From an uncultured Eggerthellaceae bacterium (lineage in GTDB: Bacteria; Actinomycetota; Coriobacteriia; Coriobacteriales; Eggerthellaceae), in contig CAMOUE010000050.1 of NCBI GenBank assembly GCA_946626265.1, positions 1 to 12,195 of the forward strand: a stretch of 12,195 nt of DNA, in the 5' to 3' direction. The notes beneath the pieces are model-generated. The model ran no database searches, had not been told where the DNA came from, and saw nothing but the letters and a program-made list of their open reading frames with translations. Positions 6,552 to 12,183 of the stretch are shown here, in pieces. A program made the position numbers and the translations under genes. Position 1 is the first letter of the stretch; each line of letters opens with the position of its first letter.

Positions 6552-7781
6552 ATGAGCGAACATGTAAACGAACCAAGCAGACGAGCGTTCGTGTTCGCAG
6601 CTGCCACGCTCGGAACGGCATTTGCCAGTGGCATGCTCAGCATCAACCCGTCTCATGCATTTGCCGTCACGGCTGCCGAGAAGCAGGCCGAGGCTGACGC
6701 CGTGCGTGATCAGCTCGTATCGCTCCAGGCGGACCTCGAGCTGTGCGCCGATCGTTACTATGCGGCCCTCGAGGCCGTCGATGCGGCCATAGCAGAGCGC
6801 GACGCCGCTCACGAGGCCATGGAAGCCGAACAAGTCAAGATTGACGAGACGACCGCCCGCATCGAGGAAATCCAGGATCGCCTCAGCGACCGCGTGCGCA
6901 GCATGTACCGCACGGGCCCGAGCGGCTTCCTCGATTTCGTGCTCGGCGCTACGTCGTTCGAGGAGTTCACCACGAACTGGGGCCTGCTCGGCACCATCAA
7001 CGACGAGGACGCACGCCTCATCGACGAGGCGCGCGAGCTGCGCGAGGAACTCGAGGCTGCGAAGGCCGAATACGAGCGCCAAGAGCAGATCGCGCAGGAG
7101 AAGGCCGATGCGGCCGACGCCGCCCGCGCTGACGCCGAGCTGGCGCGCAACGAGGCATCGGCGCGCGTCGCCGAGGCGACCGAGCTCATGAACAACCTGG
7201 AAGAGGAAGCCCGCGTCCTGTTGGAACAGGAGCAGGCCGAGGCTGCGCGTCGTGCTGCCGAGGCGGCAGCGGCGGAAGCCGCCGCGCGCCAGGCGGCCGA
7301 GGCAGCTGCGGCTGCGGCTGCGGCCGGCGAGGGCGCTGTCGAAGACGGCGGCGACGGCGGCGACGGCGGTGCCGTGGTCAGCACCCCCGTCTACACGGCG
7401 CCGACTGCCTACACGTCCGGCGCGCCCGTCGGCGACTACAGTTCCGTCGTCGACTACGCGTTGTCCCGCAAGGGCTGCCCGTACGTGTGGGGTGCCGAGG
7501 GTCCCGATTCGTTCGACTGCTCGGGCCTGGTCAAATGGGCCTATGCGCAGGTCGGCATCGATGTTCCGCACTATACCGAATCGCTGTTCGCAACTGCGGC
7601 GAACCGAGTGCCCGTGTCCGAGGCGCGTCCGGGCGACGTGCTGTACCGCTACGGCCACGTCGGCATCGCGGTTGGTTACGGCGGCGAGCCGTACGTGCAC
7701 GCGCCGACGTTCGGCGCCGTCGTGCGCGACACCGACCCGCTGTCCTGGTCAGGTTTCACCCACGCGCTCCAGTTCATGTAG
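6552..7781 (+). CDS. Secreted NlpC/P60 peptidoglycan endopeptidase with N-terminal coiled coil
   Basis: The 409-residue protein is predicted to cut peptide stems of peptidoglycan outside the membrane. The N-terminus SRRAFVFAAATLGTAFASGML resembles a twin-arginine signal (SRRxF plus hydrophobic core) with a likely signal peptidase site AFA|V after residue 38. Residues about 40-255 are heptad-rich coiled coil in two blocks separated by a more globular MYRTGPSGFLDFVLGATSFEEF segment (118-139), the architecture of PcsB/CwlO-type hydrolases whose coiled coil controls access to the active site. An Ala-rich stretch (229-258) and a Gly/Asp linker (266-273) lead to the NlpC/P60 domain (about 296-409) with catalytic C323 (DSFDCSGLVKWAY), H369 (GHVGIAVG) and H383 (YVHAPTFG). 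It has its own promoter-like -10 and a strong terminator, so it is monocistronic. Confidence 0.93.
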   Translation: MSEHVNEPSRRAFVFAAATLGTAFASGMLSINPSHAFAVTAAEKQAEADAVRDQLVSLQADLELCADRYYAALEAVDAAIAERDAAHEAMEAEQVKIDETTARIEEIQDRLSDRVRSMYRTGPSGFLDFVLGATSFEEFTTNWGLLGTINDEDARLIDEARELREELEAAKAEYERQEQIAQEKADAADAARADAELARNEASARVAEATELMNNLEEEARVLLEQEQAEAARRAAEAAAAEAAARQAAEAAAAAAAAGEGAVEDGGDGGDGGAVVSTPVYTAPTAYTSGAPVGDYSSVVDYALSRKGCPYVWGAEGPDSFDCSGLVKWAYAQVGIDVPHYTESLFATAANRVPVSEARPGDVLYRYGHVGIAVGYGGEPYVHAPTFGAVVRDTDPLSWSGFTHALQFM

Positions 7782-7818
7782 GAAGCGCGCAAGCGTACGG
7801 GAGGCGCGCAAGCATGCA
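7781..7818 (+). repeat. Two-copy ~19-bp tandem repeat after the NlpC/P60 gene
   Basis: GGAAGCGCGCAAGC (from 7781) is followed 19 bp later by GGAGGCGCGCAAGC (from 7800); a decayed third unit may begin near 7819. The first copy overlaps the NlpC/P60 stop codon. No function is evident. Confidence 0.5.
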
Positions 7819-7845
7819 AGAAGCCCCCAATATGCAGCAGACGCG

Positions 7846-7884
7846 AAAGGCCCCGAAACGGGGCCTTTCCTTTTAATTCCTTTT
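7846..7884 (+). terminator. Strong intrinsic terminator of the NlpC/P60 gene
   Basis: AAAGGCCCCG (7846-7855) and CGGGGCCTTT (7859-7868) form a perfect 10-bp stem with an AAA loop, followed by the T-rich tail CCTTTTAATTCCTTTT (7869-7884). It lies 65 bp past the stop codon. Confidence 0.95.
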
Positions 7885-7915
7885 GCCGGCATGCCGGCTC
7901 GCGCCTTTCGCGAGC
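7885..7915 (-). terminator. Paired palindromes downstream of the ATP-grasp gene
   Basis: GCCGGC-AT-GCCGGC (7885-7898) overlaps GCTCGCG-CCTTT-CGCGAGC (7897-7915), a perfect 7-bp hairpin that ends 10 bp beyond the ATP-grasp stop (minus strand). The two structures share bases and would compete. There is no T-tract on the minus strand, so termination by this element is plausible but not typical. Confidence 0.4.
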
Positions 7916-7925
7916 GGCAACGTGG

Positions 7926-9191
7926 TTATTTCAGCTGCTTTCCACCCGTGTCCCAATAGAACTTCTTGAACTTGCGAATCTGGTTCACGCGCATGATCTC
8001 GGCCCATGCGTTGTGCATGGGGGAGTCGGCGAGGTAGTGGAGCGGGTACGGCTCGTCGGTGAACTCGATGCAGGCGAGCGCCTCGGCGAGGCGGTCGATG
8101 TTGCCGACGCTCCTGCGCAGCACGTATTCGGGGACGCAGCAGTACAAAAACGGCCGATAGGCTTCGCGGTACTCGATGAGGCGACCGCACACGAACTCGT
8201 CGACGACCAAGCTGGCGAAATTCACGCCTCCGAGGCTCATGTAGTACGTGTTTCGGCCGGCGCGCGTGTTCACCTCGAAAAAGCGGAAGCTGCCGTCGCG
8301 TGCGTCGAACTTTATGTCGAAGTTGGCGAATCCGCGGTAGCCGATTCGCGCAAGGAAGCGTTTCGCGCATTCGATGATTTCCGGCTCGCGTTCGCCGAGA
8401 ATCGCGAGCGGGTTGCCGAGCGCCGTGGGGTCATGGTCCTGCAAGACCACGACGCCGCCCGACACGACGCGAACGTCGCCACTCGCATCCGAGAACGTCG
8501 TGAGCGTTCGAATGGCGTCGTCGTCGCCCGGGATGAAATCCTGGATGACGAGTTCCGCATCGTAGTCGCTCGTGCGGATGGAGCGCCAGACTTGCTGCAA
8601 CTCCTCGGCAGATTCGATCTCGTAGATCTTGCGCTTCGCCTCGATGGTGGCCGCTTGGAATTTCGCCGAGTTGGACGGCTTGGCGATGAGCGGGTAGTCG
8701 AACTCGTCGGCGGGCAGCGTGTCGGGGCCGCTTCCGCAGTCGAAGTACCACGTTTTCGGGAACGGGATGTCGAGTTCTTCGCACAGCTCGTAGAAACGGC
8801 GCTTCTGGGTGATTTCGTCGAGCAGGTCGAAATCGATGTAGGGAACGACGTATCCAGCTTCTTCGAGCCGTTTCTTCCCGCGTGAGAGGATTCGCGCGTG
8901 CACGTCGTCGCATCCGAGCACGAGCAGGATGCGTTCGGGGTCTGCCGCACGCTCTTCGGCGGCGATGGCCTCGAGCGCCTCGTAGGCGCGTTCGCCCTCG
9001 TAGAGCCCGTCGATGAGGCGGTAATCAGTGAACGAGCTGCTCGAAAGCATCTTGATGTCTTGCGTCGCAAGGACGATCGTGCGCGTGATTCCATACGCGC
9101 GATGTAGCTCGCGCACCCAACTGTACGCGAGAATGTCGCCTCCGATTACTACAGGTTGCAGTTTCTCGGCGATGTTCAGGTCGTTATTCAT
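7926..9191 (-). CDS. ATP-grasp ligase of unknown substrate (COG3919/D-aspartate-ligase-like)
   Basis: The 421-residue protein has an ATP-grasp fold that would couple ATP to forming an amide or similar bond through an acyl phosphate. The N-terminal preATP-grasp region begins PVVIGGDILAYSWVRELH (13-30) and includes LVLGCDDVHARIL (90-102). The ATP-grasp core follows: QKRRFYELCEELDIPFPKTW (129-148), the ATP-binding lysine in YPLIAKPSNSAKF (K171), LVIQDFIPGDDDAIRTL (214-230) and the metal-binding FFEVNTRAGRN (E306, N308, R310). The opening and overall length recall the ATP-grasp ligases that add D-aspartate to peptidoglycan stem peptides in some Gram-positives. That is a resemblance from memory, not a demonstrated homology, and other carboxylate-amine ligases fit as well. 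ATG 9191 has AGGAAG about 8 nt upstream on the minus strand. No signal peptide: cytoplasmic. Confidence 0.8.
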   Translation of the reverse strand: MNNDLNIAEKLQPVVIGGDILAYSWVRELHRAYGITRTIVLATQDIKMLSSSSFTDYRLIDGLYEGERAYEALEAIAAEERAADPERILLVLGCDDVHARILSRGKKRLEEAGYVVPYIDFDLLDEITQKRRFYELCEELDIPFPKTWYFDCGSGPDTLPADEFDYPLIAKPSNSAKFQAATIEAKRKIYEIESAEELQQVWRSIRTSDYDAELVIQDFIPGDDDAIRTLTTFSDASGDVRVVSGGVVVLQDHDPTALGNPLAILGEREPEIIECAKRFLARIGYRGFANFDIKFDARDGSFRFFEVNTRAGRNTYYMSLGGVNFASLVVDEFVCGRLIEYREAYRPFLYCCVPEYVLRRSVGNIDRLAEALACIEFTDEPYPLHYLADSPMHNAWAEIMRVNQIRKFKKFYWDTGGKQLK

Positions 9192-9205
9192 GCTTGCTCT
9201 TCCTC

Positions 9206-9312
9206 GGCGATACAGAGGGATAGGTACAATGTATCATTGACAAGGTCATCATACGGTTTTGCAAACTTGGGCGCGGGCCGATGATGCATTGTGCCCGCGC
9301 CCCTGTATCACC
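9206..9312. repeat. ~100-bp imperfect palindrome, copy 2 (same family as 2775-2876)
   Basis: The left arm (9209-9239, beginning GATACAGAGGG and ending GTATCATTG) and right arm (9280-9309, ending CCCCTGTATC) are inverted and match at about 22 of 29 positions; adding GG/CC beyond a mismatch extends the ends to 9206 and 9312. The left arm matches copy 1's left arm at 25 of 31 positions, and the length (about 101 bp) is nearly identical. The centre differs from copy 1. Like copy 1, it ends a few bases before a gene's ribosome binding site, here that of the ATP-grasp gene on the minus strand. Confidence 0.75.
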
Positions 9313-9316
9313 GTAT
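9251..9316 (-). terminator. Nested hairpin after the DUF1846 gene
   Basis: Within and just beyond palindrome copy 2, GGGCGCGGGC (9269-9278) and GCCCGCGCCC (9293-9302) form a perfect 10-bp stem with a 14-nt loop. An outer perfect pair, ATACGGT (9251-9257) with ACCGTAT (9310-9316), encloses it and reaches into the DUF1846 stop codon. On the minus strand the inner stem is followed by AAGTTTGCAAAA, only weakly T-rich. It could end DUF1846 transcription, or be an alternative fold of the repeat. Confidence 0.5.
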
Positions 9317-10803
9317 TATCCCTGGTAGTAGCGGTGCTGTTCGTAGCGCGGCTCGCAGCATACGTTGATGCCGAGCGAGCGGTAGAGCTGCTCGTCGTCC
9401 GACGGGATGATAATCGAGAAGTACGCATCGCTGCCGCGCAGGTCGCTGGCCGCCTTGATGGCCTTCGAGGCCATGGGGCTCGTGAGCGAACTCGTCGAAA
9501 GCGCGATGAGCATCTCGCGCGGATGCAGGCGCGGGTTCGTGTGGCCGAGCTGCTCGGTGCGCAGGTTGCAGATGGGCTCGAGTGCGGCGTCGGCGATGAT
9601 GTAGAGCTCGTCGTCGATCCCGGCTTGAGCTTTCAGGGCGTTCAGCAGCACGGACGAGGCGGCGCCGAGAAGCGTGGACGTCTTGCCCGTGATGACGCGT
9701 CCGTCGGGAAGTTCCATGGCGCCCGCAGGTCCACCCGATTGCTCCGCCTTCGCCAAGGCGGCCGCGCGCGCGGGCGAGAGGTTGGCGTCGACGCCTGCTT
9801 TCTTCATCAGCATCTCTGCCTTGTCGACGAGCTCGTCGCCGACGCCGGTGCGCTTGGCTTCCGTCGCGGTCTGGAAGTACCGCCGCACGATCTCGCGGTT
9901 AGCGGCGTCGCGGCAAGCCTCGTCGTCGCAGATGGCCAGGCCTGCCATGTTCACGCCCATGTCCGTCGGGGATTTGTAGGGGCTCTCGCCGAGGATCCCC
10001 TCGAGCATGGCCTTCAACACGGGGAAAATCTCGATGTCGCGGTTGTAGTTGACGGTCGTCTCCCCATAGGCCTCGAGATGGAACGGGTCGATGGCGTTCA
10101 CGTCGGAAAGGTCGAGCGTGGCGGCCTCGTAGGCGATGTTCACGGGGTGGTCGAGCGCAAGGTTCCAGATGGGGAACGTTTCGAACTTGGCGTAGCCGGC
10201 GCTGATCCCGCGCTGATGCTCCTGGTAGAGCTGCGAGAGGCACGTCGCCATCTTTCCCGAGCCGGGGCCGGGGGCGGTGACCACGACGAGCGGGCGCGTG
10301 GTTTCGATGAACTCGTTCTTGCCGTAGCCCTCTTCGCTGACGATGTGGTCGATGTCGTAGGGGTAACCCTCGATGGGGTAATGCAGGTAGCTTTTCACGC
10401 CGAGAGCTTCAAGGCGCTGGCGGAACGCGTCGGCGTCGGGCTGGTTGCGGTATTGCGTGATGCAGACGCTGCCGACGTAGAAGCCGAGGCCCTTGAACAC
10501 GTCCATGAGGCGCAGCAGGTCCTCGTCGTAGGTGATGCCCAGGTCGCCGCGGACCTTCGAATGCTCGATGTGGTTCGCGTTGATGACGAGGATGATCTCG
10601 ATTTCGTCGACCATGCTCTTCAGCATGCGGAGCTTCGTGTCGGGTTCGAAGCCCGGCAGTACGCGGGCTGCGTGGTAATCGTCGAACAGCTTGCCCCCGA
10701 ACTCGAGGTAGAGCTTGCCTCCGAACGTGTCGATGCGGTCGCGGATGCGGGCCGTCTGCAGCTCGATGTACTTTTCGTTATCGAAACCAATACGCCTGAA
10801 CAT
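9316..10803 (-). CDS. DUF1846/UPF0371 family protein
   Basis: The 495-residue protein matches what I know of UPF0371 (DUF1846) by full length and by its opening MFRRIGFDNEKYIELQTARIRDRI and the segment LYLEFGGKLFDDYHAARVLPGF. The family is widespread in Gram-positive bacteria, has been solved by structural genomics, and to my knowledge has no settled function. A phosphate-binding-like loop APGPGSGKMAT (about residues 178-188) sits in the middle, close to a Walker A pattern but with Met after the Lys. A C-terminal domain includes GKTSTLLGAASSVLLNALK and HPREMLIALSTSSLTSPMA. No signal peptide or membrane segment is seen. ATG 10803 has GAGG at 10808-10811 on the minus strand, only 4 nt upstream, a short spacing. 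No partner gene is evident; the ATP-grasp gene follows in the same direction after 124 bp and a hairpin. Confidence 0.88.
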   Translation of the reverse strand: MFRRIGFDNEKYIELQTARIRDRIDTFGGKLYLEFGGKLFDDYHAARVLPGFEPDTKLRMLKSMVDEIEIILVINANHIEHSKVRGDLGITYDEDLLRLMDVFKGLGFYVGSVCITQYRNQPDADAFRQRLEALGVKSYLHYPIEGYPYDIDHIVSEEGYGKNEFIETTRPLVVVTAPGPGSGKMATCLSQLYQEHQRGISAGYAKFETFPIWNLALDHPVNIAYEAATLDLSDVNAIDPFHLEAYGETTVNYNRDIEIFPVLKAMLEGILGESPYKSPTDMGVNMAGLAICDDEACRDAANREIVRRYFQTATEAKRTGVGDELVDKAEMLMKKAGVDANLSPARAAALAKAEQSGGPAGAMELPDGRVITGKTSTLLGAASSVLLNALKAQAGIDDELYIIADAALEPICNLRTEQLGHTNPRLHPREMLIALSTSSLTSPMASKAIKAASDLRGSDAYFSIIIPSDDEQLYRSLGINVCCEPRYEQHRYYQG

Positions 10804-10834
10804 GAAACCTCGTTTCGCACTCGGGAACTAAGTG

Positions 10835-10866
10835 ATTATAGCCCACCCGATGGGCGATAACTTATC
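10835..10866 (-). promoter_or_regulatory. Promoter -10 and operator-like palindromes for DUF1846
   Basis: Read on the minus strand, TATAAT (10835-10840) lies 32 bp before the DUF1846 ATG, giving a leader of about 25 nt. Immediately upstream, where RNA polymerase would bind, are two inverted repeats: GCCCA-(5)-TGGGC (10841-10855) and the perfect 11-bp palindrome GATAACTTATC (10856-10866). No good -35 hexamer is present at the usual distance, which suits an activator- or repressor-controlled promoter, but the regulator is unknown. Confidence 0.5.
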
Positions 10867-10900
10867 CATGGCGTTAAAACTCCGATACATCACGACTTGG

Positions 10901-10990
10901 CGAGGGCGGCGGCGTCGCGTCGGGCCCGCCTGCGGTGTGGGCCCGGCTTGCGGGAGCGGCGGCGCGGGTGCGCGGGGCGGTGGCGCGGGG
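10901..10990 (+). other. G-rich, hairpin- and quadruplex-prone stretch upstream of xerD
   Basis: The + strand here is extremely G-rich. CGGGCCC (10921-10927) and GGGCCCG (10939-10945) form a 7-bp stem. Downstream at least four runs of three or more G (about 10952-10990) are separated by loops of 5-11 nt, a loose G-quadruplex pattern. It fills most of the divergent DUF1846/xerD gap. No gene is seen in it. Confidence 0.4.
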
Positions 10991-10996
10991 TAGAAT
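10991..10996 (+). promoter_or_regulatory. -10 box placing transcription start at the xerD ATG (leaderless)
   Basis: TAGAAT fits the actinobacterial TAnnnT -10 and ends 6 nt before the ATG at 11003, so transcription would begin at or next to the A of the start codon. The only purine-rich sequence, GAGG at 10997-11000, is 2 nt from the ATG, too near to work as a ribosome binding site. An in-frame stop (TAG 10991) rules out a start further upstream. Confidence 0.55.
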
Positions 10997-11002
10997 GAGG
11001 TC

Positions 11003-11926
11003 ATGAACATCGATCTTGCCATAGACGAGTACTTGTCGTACCTGCGCGTCGAGCGCGGCTCGTCGCCCCTTACCATCGAGGCGTATTCGGGTGACTTGGC
11101 AGACTATCGGTCGTTTCTCGACGAGGCGGGCGTCAGCGAGCTCGAGCGCGTCGAGCGCGAGACGATTGTCGGGTACGAGTCGGACTTGCATGACCGGGGA
11201 TATGCGGTCACCAGCGTCGATAGGCACATCTCGGTTCTCAAGGGCTTTCACCGATTCTGCGTGCGCGAGGGCTTTACCGAGAAAAACCCCACGTCGACGG
11301 TGAAGTTGCCAAAGCCCCCCTCGAAGCTGCCCGACGTCCTGAGCATCGACCAGGCGAACAGGCTGCTCGATTCGATGGTGGGAGACGACCCGATTTCGCT
11401 GCGGAACAAAGCAATGCTCGAAGTGCTCTACGGGTGCGGCTTGCGCGTGAGCGAGTGCGCGGGGCTCGATATGCTCGACTGCGCTTTGTCCGAAGGCTAT
11501 CTTCGCGTGATCGGCAAAGGGAGCAAGGAACGCATAGCGCCCATCGGCGGATGTGCGCTCGAAGCGCTGGTGAAGTACCTGAACGAAGGTCGCCCTGAAT
11601 TGGCGAGGCCGCAGGGGAAGGCGACGTCGGCCGTGTTCCTGAACGCACGCGGCGGGCGCCTGACGCGCCAGTCGATACACAAGATCGTGGCGAAAGCAGG
11701 TGCGGCTATCGGGGTCGACGACCTTCACCCGCATACGTTGCGGCATTCGTTCGCGACCCACATGCTGGCCGGTGGCGCCGACTTGCGCGTAATTCAGGAA
11801 ATCCTCGGGCATTCGGATATCTCGACGACGCAGATCTACACGCATGTCGATCGCACGCATATCCAGGAAGAGTACCTGAGCGCCCATCCGCGTGCCAAGT
11901 TTGCCGATGCTCCTGGTCGTCGGTAG
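11003..11926 (+). CDS. xerD: Tyrosine site-specific recombinase XerD
   Basis: XerD acts with XerC at the dif site near the replication terminus to resolve chromosome dimers. The 307-residue protein has the N-terminal SAM-like core-binding domain (about 1-90: YLSYLRVERGSSPLTIEAYSGDLADYRSFL) and a C-terminal catalytic domain. The six catalytic residues are all present: R148 (CGLRVSE), K172 (GKGSKERIAP), H244 and R247 (HPHTLRHSFATHML), H270 (LGHSD) and nucleophile Y279 (TQIYTHVD). As I recall E. coli XerD, these are exactly its positions, which favours XerD over XerC or a phage integrase. Many actinobacteria also keep a separate XerC, so a second copy elsewhere is expected. The gene stands alone after a divergent promoter region, with a short hairpin right at its stop codon. 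Confidence 0.94.
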   Translation: MNIDLAIDEYLSYLRVERGSSPLTIEAYSGDLADYRSFLDEAGVSELERVERETIVGYESDLHDRGYAVTSVDRHISVLKGFHRFCVREGFTEKNPTSTVKLPKPPSKLPDVLSIDQANRLLDSMVGDDPISLRNKAMLEVLYGCGLRVSECAGLDMLDCALSEGYLRVIGKGSKERIAPIGGCALEALVKYLNEGRPELARPQGKATSAVFLNARGGRLTRQSIHKIVAKAGAAIGVDDLHPHTLRHSFATHMLAGGADLRVIQEILGHSDISTTQIYTHVDRTHIQEEYLSAHPRAKFADAPGRR

Positions 11927-11945
11927 GCCTCACGTTGGTGAGGCC
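11926..11945 (+). terminator. Hairpin at the end of xerD
   Basis: GGCCTCAC (11926-11933) and GTGAGGCC (11938-11945) form a perfect 8-bp stem with a GTTG loop. The stem starts on the last base of the TAG stop codon. ACATCTG follows rather than a T-tract, so it may be a weak or U-independent terminator, or an mRNA 3' end stabiliser. Confidence 0.55.
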
Positions 11946-11980
11946 ACATCTGCTCGAGGTCGCAATCCGAGGGCACGGGC

Positions 11981-12021
11981 GTCCGCAATCGCAGGCCGCA
12001 CACTTGCGGCGTCGGACGGAC
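11981..12021. other. Second hairpin downstream of xerD
   Basis: GCCGCA (11995-12000) and TGCGGC (12005-12010) form a perfect stem with a CACT loop, and an outer GTCCG (11981-11985) can pair with CGGAC (12013-12017 or 12017-12021). No T-tract follows. The remainder of 11946-12050 shows no gene or clear promoter. Confidence 0.4.
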
Positions 12022-12055
12022 CTTAAGAGTTAACCGTGTCTAAACCCTGCAAAAC

Positions 12056-12080
12056 GCACACGCAACTGGAAAATACGTGC
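12056..12080 (+). repeat. 25-bp dispersed repeat, copy a
   Basis: The unit begins GCACACGCAACTGG and ends AAAATACGTGC. It shares the core CAACTGGAA and the terminal GCAC...GTGC inverted tips with copies b and c. It lies in gene-free DNA after xerD. Confidence 0.75.
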
Positions 12081-12096
12081 GATCGCTTCCGACTTT

Positions 12097-12121
12097 GCAC
12101 GCATATTCCAGTTGTGTGTGC
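12097..12121 (-). repeat. 25-bp dispersed repeat, copy b (inverted)
   Basis: Read on the minus strand it begins GCACACACAACTGG and ends AATATGCGTGC. It matches copy a at 22 of 25 positions and is 16 bp from it, so a and b together form a large inverted repeat able to fold into a long hairpin. Confidence 0.75.
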
Positions 12122-12158
12122 GAAATGCCTGGTTGCACGAGGCTAACTTGCGGGATTT

Positions 12159-12183
12159 GCACCCACAACTGGAAAATACGTGC
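12159..12183 (+). repeat. 25-bp dispersed repeat, copy c
   Basis: The unit begins GCACCCACAACTGG and ends AAAATACGTGC. It differs from copy a at only two positions. Its outer edges are TTGCAC and GTGCAA. A further GGTTGCACG at 12131-12139, the inverse of CGTGCAACC at the end of copy c, may be the stub of a fourth, deleted copy. The window ends 12 bp later, so more copies may follow. Confidence 0.75.

Noticed and set aside
7281..7371. Frameshift or assembly error in the low-complexity part of the NlpC/P60 gene
   Set aside because: The frame continues cleanly into a complete NlpC/P60 domain with all catalytic residues, so no error is needed.
7814..7876. 20-codon ORF starting ATGCAAGAAGCC
   Set aside because: It runs straight through the terminator hairpin and has no RBS or conserved features.
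9259..10860. 533-codon open frame on the + strand opposite DUF1846
   Set aside because: The whole length is the shadow of a well-supported minus-strand gene; composition is Arg/Val/His-biased with no recognisable domain.
10874..11887. 337-codon open frame on the - strand opposite xerD
   Set aside because: It is antisense to xerD, which has all six catalytic residues in place.
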